A stretch of 64,000 bases of DNA from NCBI GenBank assembly GCA_015075375.1, contig JABTUM010000001.1, forward strand, positions 1,297,201 through 1,361,200. Reading direction: 5' to 3'. Origin of the DNA: Planctomycetota bacterium. Lineage in GTDB: Bacteria > Planctomycetota > SZUA-567 > H5-PLA8. Below are positions 32,447 to 39,570 of this stretch, piece after piece; the first letter of the stretch is position 1; every line of letters begins with the position of its first letter. The position numbers were made by a program, and so were the translations under genes. Under the pieces are notes generated by a model. The model was not told the origin of the DNA, did no database searches, and was given only the letters and a program-made list of their open reading frames with translations.

Positions 32447-33067
32447 TCAAACAGCCTTCCCCGCCTTCATTCTCGCATGTGCCTTTTCAACTTCCCACAG
32501 AAGCGTAGAAACCTCATGGTCTTTAGGCAGCCGCCCGGTTCGCGCAAATTCAAGCATCTTCCTGCGGTTATCCCACCATGGTTCGTCCCCGCGTGGTGCG
32601 CCTTCTGGGGGAATGTAACGCCCTTGGGTAATGCGCTCAGATTCTTCTTTTAGCAGATCAATGCGTGCCTGATACTTCGTCGCCTCCTCGCGTTTGATGT
32701 CGTAGGGTAAAAGTTTTAGATGCTCGGTAAGTTCAGGCGAGCCGAAGCCGTGCCAAACAAGAGACTCCCAAGTAGCCCACAGCCGCGCCGCCCGCCTGTA
32801 TCTCGGTGGAGACCCCCAATAGGACAAGATCTCCAATGCCGCAAGCAGGCTTTCGCTTCCGCTTCGCGCAACCGAACTCTCTAAATAAGCGTGCTCAAGG
32901 AAGGCCCGCCCCACGTCACCAACTTCTTCCTCGCTCACGAAGCGCCCAAGCGCCTTATACAAAGGCGCGACATGCATAGCACGGAGGTGTTCGTCGTTCT
33001 GTCCTGACTCAACTAGCGTAATGGCCGCGCGTAAAAGTTGCGCGACGTGTCGGTCGTATTCGCTCAC
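32447..33067 (-). CDS. Cargo protein, helical, unknown
   Basis: A 206-aa protein, predominantly helical (EYDRHVAQLLRAAITLVESGQ; ARLWATWESLVWHGFG). GTG 33067 overlaps the upstream stop (GTGA), so the open frame continuing upstream is not used. It is paired with the 291-aa gene and probably made with it. No catalytic, metal or membrane motif. Codon use looks a little less GC-rich than in the host genes. Unknown function; it may belong to a two-gene cargo module. Confidence 0.6.
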   Translation of the reverse strand: MSEYDRHVAQLLRAAITLVESGQNDEHLRAMHVAPLYKALGRFVSEEEVGDVGRAFLEHAYLESSVARSGSESLLAALEILSYWGSPPRYRRAARLWATWESLVWHGFGSPELTEHLKLLPYDIKREEATKYQARIDLLKEESERITQGRYIPPEGAPRGDEPWWDNRRKMLEFARTGRLPKDHEVSTLLWEVEKAHARMKAGKAV

Positions 33068-33939
33068 GCGCGCACCGCCTTTCCGGCCATCGCGCGAAGC
33101 TGCTTGTTGTGGTCGCGTCGGAACGGGCGCATCATGCGGGCGAGGTCCGCATCCTCCGACGCTTCCGCCAATCGCTCCAGACTGACCAGCGCCGCTGCCT
33201 GCCATTCTTCGGTCAGAGGCTCAACGCCAAGCAACATGCCGTAAACGTTCGCTAGGCCTCGCCGTAAATCGTCACGCGCCGCCGCCGAAGTGGCGAGCAC
33301 CGCCGCCATGGGTCGCATCGCTTCCAAGCACTTCTCTACGCGCCCGTCAACAAAGACCAGGGTGCCATCCTTCAACATCCGCTCCCGAGTATTCTCGCAC
33401 TCCTTTTCCCAACGCTCACCGCACGCCGTCCACAGCCGGTGCGCTTCAGTCGTATCGACGCCGGCCTTGTGCGCCGTGTCGAGAATCGCAAGCGTATCCT
33501 CATCCCCGCCGTACCCGCCGTTGTCGTGCGCAGCCCAATAGCGGAGCGCCAAGGTCAGCGCGTCCACCGCTTCGCGGTGTTGACCGCGCGCCGCTAAGAA
33601 CAGCGCATACCCGAGCCGCGCAAGCGCCTGTTCGTCTTGTCGGTCGCCGCGTAGGCGAATCAATCGCGGCCAGTTCGCGCTTTTGAAATAGTCCGGTGCG
33701 TCGGTTTCCCAAAGCAATTCATGGAGAACCCTATCGAGTAATTCCGCGTCGGGCTTTTCCATCGAATCGAGCACGGCCAGCGCCGCGAACAGGAATTGAG
33801 AATGCAAGGTTTCGTCGCGTTCGATGTTGTAACCCGGATCAGCACCTTGCAGCAGCGTCGCCGCCAGCCGCGCCGGATCGGTGCGAAACGAATCCAAAAG
33901 CGCCGATAGTTCCGGCGGAATAACGGTTGCAGAATCCAT
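33064..33939 (-). CDS. Cargo protein, TPR-like helical, unknown
   Basis: A 291-aa helical protein. The stretch ARLGYALFLAARGQHREAVDALTLALRYW resembles a TPR repeat, and other helix pairs follow (SLERLAEASEDADLARMM). No catalytic motif was seen. It is the first of a coupled pair (4-bp overlap with the 206-aa gene) next to the integrase, the usual accessory position in satellites and genomic islands. A defence or helper-interference role is possible only by position. Confidence 0.6.
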   Translation of the reverse strand: MDSATVIPPELSALLDSFRTDPARLAATLLQGADPGYNIERDETLHSQFLFAALAVLDSMEKPDAELLDRVLHELLWETDAPDYFKSANWPRLIRLRGDRQDEQALARLGYALFLAARGQHREAVDALTLALRYWAAHDNGGYGGDEDTLAILDTAHKAGVDTTEAHRLWTACGERWEKECENTRERMLKDGTLVFVDGRVEKCLEAMRPMAAVLATSAAARDDLRRGLANVYGMLLGVEPLTEEWQAAALVSLERLAEASEDADLARMMRPFRRDHNKQLRAMAGKAVRA

Positions 33940-34063
33940 GCTCTGCCCTTTCCTTCAAGGGCCGCGCCTGTAGGCTCCACGCCCAAGCAACGGCCAGCCT
34001 ATGACTGGTCCTGCCCAGGCGCACCGGTCGGCCCAATCCGGCCGGTTGCGCCGAACTACCCAA

Positions 34064-35230
34064 TCAACCTAATTTCTTCGCGACTTCCAACGCCGCCGTG
34101 CGGTCAGCTTCCCGCGAATATTCAGCGGTCATGCTCGCGACTTCATGGCCCGCGTAGGCGCGTGTTTTATCGAGCCCCATTACCTTCTTGATGTTCGTCA
34201 ACGCCGCGTGCCGTAGTTGGTGGGGACTCCAGACAGGCACACCCGCCTTAGCGCAGGCCCGCGCAATACAGCGCCGGTAGGAATCGCTTGTGTAGCGCTC
34301 CCCGATCGTGCGAGCGGTCTTGGTTTCGTTGGGCTTTTGATCCTGCCGCCGATGCGTCTTGCATCTCGCGCGCCGTTCCTTCTCAGCCGCAACCGGCGAG
34401 AACAGGAATCCGCCCACGGGCCGCGAGTCAATCAAAGGCTTCAAGACGGCTTGGGCTTGCGCACCGAACATCAGTTCCCGCGCGTGCCCGAGGTATGCGG
34501 TCTTGTGCTCAACCAGCTTGCAGGTCCATACAGAGCCGGAGCGGTCGAGATCCGTTGCGCGCAGTCCAAGCAGTTCCCCACCGCGCGCCGCCGTTAAGAG
34601 TTGCAGCCGTACCAGCGCAGCCACGGGCGAAGGCAGGAACGGGAGCACCGCGTCAACATGCGCTTGCTGAACCGGGCGCCGCCCCGCGCCTTCCCGCGCC
34701 TCAGAGCGGCCAGCCTTCAGCCCTTCAACCGCCTGTAGGGCCATAAGCACCGGACCGGGGACAATTTCGTTATCCACGCCCCACTTAAACGCGCGCCGCA
34801 CCCGCCCGATCATCTTGTTAATGACGCCACGGCTCCAACCGCGTTCGATCATCTCGCCGCGCACCGCCTTGAGTTTGCGCGGTCCGAACTCGCGAACGGG
34901 CGTTCGCTTGTAGAGCTTGCGCAGAATGCGCAGCGCCAGCTTGTGGTTGGATACTTCGCTCGAACGCTTCTTACCCGGACGTTGGTAATAGGCTTTGACG
35001 TGCTGGAAGTATCGAAATGCCAACTCACCGATCAGCAGGTCAGGAGCGTCGGGGAGCGGTTCGCCGCCACCGGCGACGCGCGCCTCTGCTATCAGGCGTC
35101 CGTACTCTGCTTTACTTTCGGGCGTTCCGTAGATGCCGAGGTAGTAGCGCTTGCCCGCGAAGACCACGAAGGCGCGGTCCGGGCCGTCCTTGGAGCGCTG
35201 GCGACGATAAAGCGGAGTGCGAGCGTGCAT
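34064..35230 (-). CDS. Tyrosine site-specific recombinase (integrase)
   Basis: A 388-aa integrase. The N-terminal part has an arm-binding-type domain (AFVVFAGKRYYLGIYG) and a SAM-like core-binding domain with SRGVINKMIGRVRRAFKWGVDNEIVP, very typical of planctomycete integrases. The catalytic domain holds Arg in LTAARGGELLGL, HQLRH (H-x-x-R), AGHEVAS (His) and the nucleophile Tyr in TAEYS, a full R-H-R-H-Y set. ATG 35230 has GAGGAG upstream and a 22-bp palindrome about 20 bp before it. It lies beside tRNA-Pro and integrates by 45-bp identity with the tRNA 3' end. Confidence 0.93.
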   Translation of the reverse strand: MHARTPLYRRQRSKDGPDRAFVVFAGKRYYLGIYGTPESKAEYGRLIAEARVAGGGEPLPDAPDLLIGELAFRYFQHVKAYYQRPGKKRSSEVSNHKLALRILRKLYKRTPVREFGPRKLKAVRGEMIERGWSRGVINKMIGRVRRAFKWGVDNEIVPGPVLMALQAVEGLKAGRSEAREGAGRRPVQQAHVDAVLPFLPSPVAALVRLQLLTAARGGELLGLRATDLDRSGSVWTCKLVEHKTAYLGHARELMFGAQAQAVLKPLIDSRPVGGFLFSPVAAEKERRARCKTHRRQDQKPNETKTARTIGERYTSDSYRRCIARACAKAGVPVWSPHQLRHAALTNIKKVMGLDKTRAYAGHEVASMTAEYSREADRTAALEVAKKLG

Positions 35231-35250
35231 GGTGGCGGCTCCTCAGTCCA

Positions 35251-35272
35251 AAAGGTATCAACTGATACCTTT
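35251..35272. promoter_or_regulatory. Palindromic operator/arm site upstream of integrase
   Basis: AAAGGTATCA and TGATACCTTT flank a 2-bp centre, a perfect 10-bp inverted repeat. It contains the GTATC/GATAC pentamer that recurs at 35307-35311 and four times near the other element end. Probably a repressor operator or excisionase/integrase arm site. Confidence 0.6.
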
Positions 35273-35343
35273 GGTCTTTGGGTTACAGCCGCTCTGCACT
35301 TCGCAGGTATCCCTATAAGTCAGGGATTCAGCTTAGTTTATGT

Positions 35344-35388
35344 TGGTCGGGGCGACAGGATTTGAACCTGCGACCTTCTGACCCCCAG
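35344..35388. repeat. att direct repeat, integrase-proximal end
   Basis: 45 bp identical to 20224-20268. Supplied by the element on integration, it restores the 3' part of tRNA-Pro, including T-arm, anticodon-loop edge and CCA. Confidence 0.92.
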
Positions 35389-35420
35389 TCAGACGCGCTA
35401 CCAAACTGCGCTACGCCCCG
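35344..35420 (-). tRNA. tRNA-Pro(GGG)
   Basis: A 77-nt cloverleaf on the minus strand. The acceptor stem pairs CGGGGCG with CGCCCCG, the anticodon stem TCTGA/TCAGA holds loop CTGGGGG with anticodon GGG, the T-arm contains GGTTCAAATCC, and a CCA end is encoded. It reads CCC (and CCU). The element's integration rebuilt its 3' half, so the gene should stay functional. Confidence 0.95.
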
Positions 35421-35436
35421 AACCAAAGTCTTGCCG

Positions 35437-35465
35437 CTTCTAGCCTTTGCACCGGCCGAATGCAA
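35437..35465 (-). promoter_or_regulatory. Probable tRNA-Pro promoter
   Basis: On the minus strand TTGCAT (35460-35465) and TAGAAG (35437-35442) are separated by exactly 17 bp, ending 16 bp before the tRNA 5' end. Reasonable sigma70-like match. Confidence 0.4.
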
Positions 35466-35504
35466 GTGGAATAGACTGCGGAGTTGGGCGCGCGGATGTT
35501 TCCT

Positions 35505-36722
35505 TTAAGCGAGATAGACAGGATTTCCGGCCAGGATCTCCACACATTCGGGCGCGGCGGGGTCCTGGGCTTCCAGTTCCAGCCGCACATAGCGTTTCCC
35601 GCGCAAATCGACGGGCACGCTAAGCCGGCCTTCGGTCGCACCCAGCGGAGCTTCGCCGGGCGGCAACTCGAAGACCGTCGCGCCGTCGGCGATCAAGCGC
35701 AGCGCCTTGAGCGGCACGTGGGTGTGAAATGCAATCAGCGCCTCGTGCTGCTGCGCGGCGGCCGTTCCGCCGCAAGTGGCCGCGCCCACACGGAAGGCGT
35801 CCAGCACCGGATGGTCCTCGCGCCTCACCCGCCCCGATTGGAGCGCTCGAGCGTAAACCTCCTCCACCACCGCCTTCGGCTCGCGCCCCGAAAGCAGCGG
35901 ATACTGTTTGAACTCCCACCACGGCACCATATGCGTGATCGAGGCCCCGCTATCGACGGGGTTGGGCCGCGCCGGCCAGCCCAGCTCGGCATAGGCGTCG
36001 GCGTGCCACGTGCCGGAGAGATACGCACGCCCGGCCACCACCGCATCGACGATCGCATCGGATTCGAAAGGTGTATCGAGCACCACCGTTCGCAAACCCG
36101 AACCCGCCCACAGGTCCGGCTGATGTGCGTCGCTGCCGCTGGAGAGGCTTATGCGCCGCCCCGCGCTCAACATGCGGTCCCAATGCTTCAGATTCGGGCG
36201 CGCGAAGAACGGACGCCGCTCCTCGATATCCAGACGAACCTCCAGCCCGTCGATCTCCGAGCCGTCGAAGCGTTCGAGCGGCGCGCCTTGGTCGATGTGC
36301 GCGACGATCGTCCGGTAGCCCGCTTCCGTACAGGCCCGGATCGTGTTCACGTAGTCGCGCCCCGCATAAAAGGATTCGTCGGGGATCGGAGCGCCTGCGG
36401 GCGGATGCAGCTTGGTGTGGAACCAGCCTTCGCGCGCGTTGCGTTCTTTCGCAACGATCCAGCCCAATTCGACGCCCGGGATGCACAGATGCCGCGCGTT
36501 CGAGGCGGCGCGGCAATCGGCGGCGTAACGTTCCCAGTCGGCGGATTGCAGCCACTTGCCGGCGGCCTTGCCTTCCGGCACGCGTATCAGGTGGTGATCG
36601 GTCTGAAAGCGCCAGTCGAGTCCGAACGACTCGTAGTGCGGCGTCTGTTCGGGGATCGCATAGAGGCCGTCGCTGTAATGCGAATGCGTGTGCGCATCGC
36701 CCCATAGTTCCGGCCGATCCAT
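35505..36722 (-). CDS. PHP-superfamily metal hydrolase
   Basis: A 405-aa PHP-type protein. Metal-binding motifs appear in order: GDAHTHSHYSDG at residues 8-19, TDHH near 41, a Glu in PGVELG, HID near 140 and SGSDAHQPDLW near 196, as in PHP phosphoesterases and related CehA-like hydrolases. The C-terminal 180 residues are a beta-rich domain outside the PHP core. There is no signal peptide. Such proteins cleave phosphate esters, but this branch is often uncharacterised. ATG 36722 precedes the motif directly. It stands alone between the tRNA and a divergent esterase. Confidence 0.8.
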   Translation of the reverse strand: MDRPELWGDAHTHSHYSDGLYAIPEQTPHYESFGLDWRFQTDHHLIRVPEGKAAGKWLQSADWERYAADCRAASNARHLCIPGVELGWIVAKERNAREGWFHTKLHPPAGAPIPDESFYAGRDYVNTIRACTEAGYRTIVAHIDQGAPLERFDGSEIDGLEVRLDIEERRPFFARPNLKHWDRMLSAGRRISLSSGSDAHQPDLWAGSGLRTVVLDTPFESDAIVDAVVAGRAYLSGTWHADAYAELGWPARPNPVDSGASITHMVPWWEFKQYPLLSGREPKAVVEEVYARALQSGRVRREDHPVLDAFRVGAATCGGTAAAQQHEALIAFHTHVPLKALRLIADGATVFELPPGEAPLGATEGRLSVPVDLRGKRYVRLELEAQDPAAPECVEILAGNPVYLA

Positions 36723-36910
36723 GTAGGGTCTCCTCGCGCGCCGCTACGACTGTTTACTCTACCTTGCTGTCTACGCCTGCTCGCAAGCGGGGCTCATGGA
36801 TTCCGCGACTTTAGCGCACTTAAGCGCAGGTTTGGGCGTGGACAGGCAGGGCCTTCACGCCATGATGGCCGCGATCCGGCCTGCCCAACACCGAATACAC
36901 GGAGGCTTTC

Positions 36911-37690
36911 ATGGCATTCCTGCATGCATCCTTCTTCAGTCCCGTGCTCCAAAAGGAAGTCGGGCTCAACGCGATCGTCCCCGAAACCGGGCGCGGACCG
37001 TTCCCGGTCTTCTATTTGCTCCACGGACTGAGCGACGATTACACGATCTGGCACCGCCGCACGCGGATCGAATGGTACGTCCGCAAGCTTCCGCTCATCG
37101 TGGTGATGCCCGACGGCTACCGCGGCTTCTACACCGATAACCACGACGGCGCGGCGTACGGGCGCTACCTGGTGGAAGACGTGATCGGTTTCGCCGAACG
37201 CACCTTTCCGGCCATCGGCAAACGCGCGGCGCGCTGCATCGGCGGGCTCTCCATGGGCGGCTACGGTGCGATGCGTACGGCCCTCGCGCACCCAGACCTC
37301 TTCGTCAGCGCACACAGCCATTCGGGCGCTCTCTTCGACCTGAGTAAACCCTTCCGCCCCGAGCGGCGAGCCATGCTCAAGAAGATTTACGGCCCTAAGG
37401 CCAAAGGCAGTGCGCACGATATCTTCCACTTGGCCGCGCATCACAAGCGCCGCGGCACGCGCTTGCCCAAGCTTTGGATCGACTGCGGCCTGGACGACCA
37501 TCTCATAGCCAACAACCGAGCCTTCCACGCGCATCTCGTGAAGCTGGGCGTGGCGCACCATTACGCCGAGCATCCCGGTGTGCACGACTGGGATTACTGG
37601 GAGAAGCACATCGTGGCGGCGCTGGCCTTCCATACTAAGGCGCTGGGACTGGATTCGGGGGAAGGCATCAAGCGCTTGGGCGGTGGGTAG
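36911..37690 (+). CDS. Esterase, FrmB/esterase-D-like
   Basis: A 259-aa alpha/beta hydrolase of the esterase D (putative S-formylglutathione hydrolase/FrmB) family. It has the FYLLHGLSDDYTIW oxyanion region, nucleophile GLSMGGYGAM (Ser near 114), Asp in CGLDD near 197 and His in GVHDWDYW near 226. No signal peptide. The ATG is preceded by GGAGG. Substrates of this family range from S-formylglutathione to acylated sugars, and nothing nearby decides. Downstream is a roughly 200-bp gap and then rpsJ. Confidence 0.85.
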   Translation: MAFLHASFFSPVLQKEVGLNAIVPETGRGPFPVFYLLHGLSDDYTIWHRRTRIEWYVRKLPLIVVMPDGYRGFYTDNHDGAAYGRYLVEDVIGFAERTFPAIGKRAARCIGGLSMGGYGAMRTALAHPDLFVSAHSHSGALFDLSKPFRPERRAMLKKIYGPKAKGSAHDIFHLAAHHKRRGTRLPKLWIDCGLDDHLIANNRAFHAHLVKLGVAHHYAEHPGVHDWDYWEKHIVAALAFHTKALGLDSGEGIKRLGGG

Positions 37691-37892
37691 CAGCCCATTC
37701 CGGAGGGCTTAGACCGCCGCATCGTGCAGGGCTCGGCGAATTCGAGAAGATCTCGACTTGATTCCCCGCCGCGACGCGGCTTAATGGACGGGCTCTGACC
37801 GGCAACCGCAACCCCGGAGTGGGGATCGGACGGCAGGATGAAGGGCCGATCCGGCCCGGGTAGCTCATTGACTTAAGGAACGTTGCACAGCC

Positions 37893-38201
37893 ATGGCCGA
37901 GAAGATTCGCATTCGAATGGAAGCGTACGACCACGAGTTGCTCGATCAGTCGGCGCAGGTGATCGTCGAGCGCGCCAAGGCGACGGGCGCCAAGGTGCAC
38001 GGTCCGATTCCGCTGCCCACCCGCGTGGAGAAGTACACCGTGCTGCGCAGCCCGCACGTGGACAAGAAGTCCCGCGAGCAGTTTGAGATTCGCACGCACA
38101 AGCGCCTCATCGACATCCTCGAACCCACCACCAAGACCGTCGGCGCGCTGGGCAAGCTGAGCCTGCCTGTGGGCGTGGACATCAAGATCAAAGCGTACTA
38201 A
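37893..38201 (+). CDS. rpsJ: 30S ribosomal protein S10 (NusE)
   Basis: A 102-aa S10, near full family length. [29 protein letters not shown], the loop [35 protein letters not shown] and the end [14 protein letters not shown] block are diagnostic. S10 also acts as NusE in antitermination. Here it stands alone: neither rplC nor tuf is adjacent; it sits between an esterase and a glycosyltransferase. Upstream is a 200-bp leader with a weak TTGATT/TTAATG promoter candidate (37758-37786). Either the S10 operon is broken up in this lineage or this is a second copy. Confidence 0.97.
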   Translation: MAEKIRIRMEAYDHELLDQSAQVIVERAKATGAKVHGPIPLPTRVEKYTVLRSPHVDKKSREQFEIRTHKRLIDILEPTTKTVGALGKLSLPVGVDIKIKAY

Positions 38202-38299
38202 GTGCATCGTAGACGGCGCGGCGTGGAGTTCGAACTCTGCGCCGCGCCGCTTCGTTTTCGGACTTCACCCGCCACGAGCCCGGCCATCGCGGAGCGCGC

Positions 38300-39511
38300 A
38301 TGTTTCTGCTCCTGATCGGTTTCGCCTCGCTGATGTTGATCGGCGTCATGATCTGGCTGGCGATCGTCTTCCATCCCGCGCGTGCGTGGGACTTCCAGCC
38401 CGTAGCCGAGGACGTATCGCCCCCGCCCGCGCCCTCGGCATGGCCACCCGTCGCGATCCTGGTGCCGGCTCGCAACGAAGCCGACAGTTTGCCGCTCACC
38501 CTGCCGGCGCTCTTGCAGCAGGATTACCCGGGTTCGTTCCGAGTCATCCTGGTCGACGACCGGTCCTCGGACGGTACGGCGGATGTCGCGCGCAAGCTGG
38601 CCGCCGACCGCTCCCTCGCGCATAAACTCAGCGTGTTGCAGGGCGAAGCGCTTCCCGAAGGCTGGGTGGGCAAGGTCTGGGCGTTGGAACAGGCCGCGCG
38701 CCATGCCGCGGCGAGCAAGACGCCGCCCAAATACCTGCTCCTCACCGACGCCGACATTCTCCACGCTCCGCATTCGCTGCGCCGGCTGGTGGCCGAAAGC
38801 GCCGCCGGCGGCTTGGCGCTCAACAGCCGCATGGCGCTCCTGCGCTGCGCTTCGGGCGCAGAGCGCCTCCTGATTCCAGCCTTCGTCTTCTTCTTCAACC
38901 TGCTTTATCCCATGCGATGGGTCAACCATCCCGCCCACCCGGTCGCGGCGGCAGCCGGCGGCTGCGTGCTCCTGGACCACAACGGACTCCAGCAGTCCGG
39001 CGGGCTGGCCGCCATTCGTGGCGAGATCATCGACGACGTGAACCTCGCGCGGCGCATTAAGGCCCCCGGCCGGCCCATCCGCCTGGCCCTCAGCCGCGAC
39101 GACGTGCGCAGCCTGCGCGCCTATGAAACGCTCGACAGCATCTGGAAGATGGTCCGCCGCACGGCCTTCACCGAACTGAACCACTCGTGGTTGAAGCTCG
39201 GCGCGTGCGTCTTCCTGCTGTTCGTGATGTTCCTGCTTCCGCCGCTGGCGATCGCCGCGGGCGCGATGTTTGCCATTCAGGCCGGCACGGGCCTCCTGGA
39301 TCCCGGCGCACTGGGGCTTTGCGTCGGCATCACCGCCAAGGGGATCGTCGCGTGCGTCCTGATGGCCGACGTCTACCGCCCGGCGGTGCGCTTTTTCGGG
39401 CTGCCCGGCTCCTACTCCTGGTCGCTCCCGGTGGCCGGGGTGCTGTACGGCCTCATGACGCTCGACTCGGCCTGGAAACATCTTTCGGGCAGGCAACGGG
39501 GCTGGCGATAG
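38300..39511 (+). CDS. hpnB: Hopene-associated glycosyltransferase HpnB-like (GT2)
   Basis: A 403-aa membrane GT2 enzyme. An N-terminal TM (LLIGFASLMLIGVMIWLAIVF) is followed by the GT-A domain with VAILVPARNEADSL, the LVDDRSSDGTADVA nucleotide site, and LLTDADI (DxD, near 150). The C-terminal part has three hydrophobic segments and ends with LYGLMTLDSAWKH, closely resembling the end of HpnB. HpnB genes normally lie in hopanoid clusters; no squalene-hopene cyclase is seen in this window. The ATG has GGAG upstream. Confidence 0.82.
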   Translation: MFLLLIGFASLMLIGVMIWLAIVFHPARAWDFQPVAEDVSPPPAPSAWPPVAILVPARNEADSLPLTLPALLQQDYPGSFRVILVDDRSSDGTADVARKLAADRSLAHKLSVLQGEALPEGWVGKVWALEQAARHAAASKTPPKYLLLTDADILHAPHSLRRLVAESAAGGLALNSRMALLRCASGAERLLIPAFVFFFNLLYPMRWVNHPAHPVAAAAGGCVLLDHNGLQQSGGLAAIRGEIIDDVNLARRIKAPGRPIRLALSRDDVRSLRAYETLDSIWKMVRRTAFTELNHSWLKLGACVFLLFVMFLLPPLAIAAGAMFAIQAGTGLLDPGALGLCVGITAKGIVACVLMADVYRPAVRFFGLPGSYSWSLPVAGVLYGLMTLDSAWKHLSGRQRGWR

Positions 39512-39570
39512 AGCTTTCCCGGAAAGTGTGCTAGGCTTTCCGCGATCTTCGCCGGAACGGGGGCGGCGCG

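Larger units (their letters stand above)
20224..35388. mobile_element. 15.1-kb integrative element in tRNA-Pro(GGG), phage-satellite-like
   Basis: Bounded by identical 45-bp repeats (20224-20268 and 35344-35388) that equal the 3' part of tRNA-Pro. The tyrosine integrase sits next to the intact tRNA. All genes inside run on the minus strand with extensive start/stop overlaps: integration, cargo, replication, then a short packaging/tail set. A small-terminase-like gene, HNH nuclease, gp10-like protein and tape measure are present, but no large terminase, portal, protease or major capsid protein is recognisable. The compact overlaps argue against a large recent deletion. I therefore lean to a phage satellite or a natural reduced element rather than a decayed full prophage; a remnant remains possible. 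Confidence 0.85.

Noticed and set aside
31689..33939. Toxin-antitoxin or restriction system
   Set aside because: No nuclease, kinase, methylase or RelE/HipA-type motif can be seen in the three proteins.
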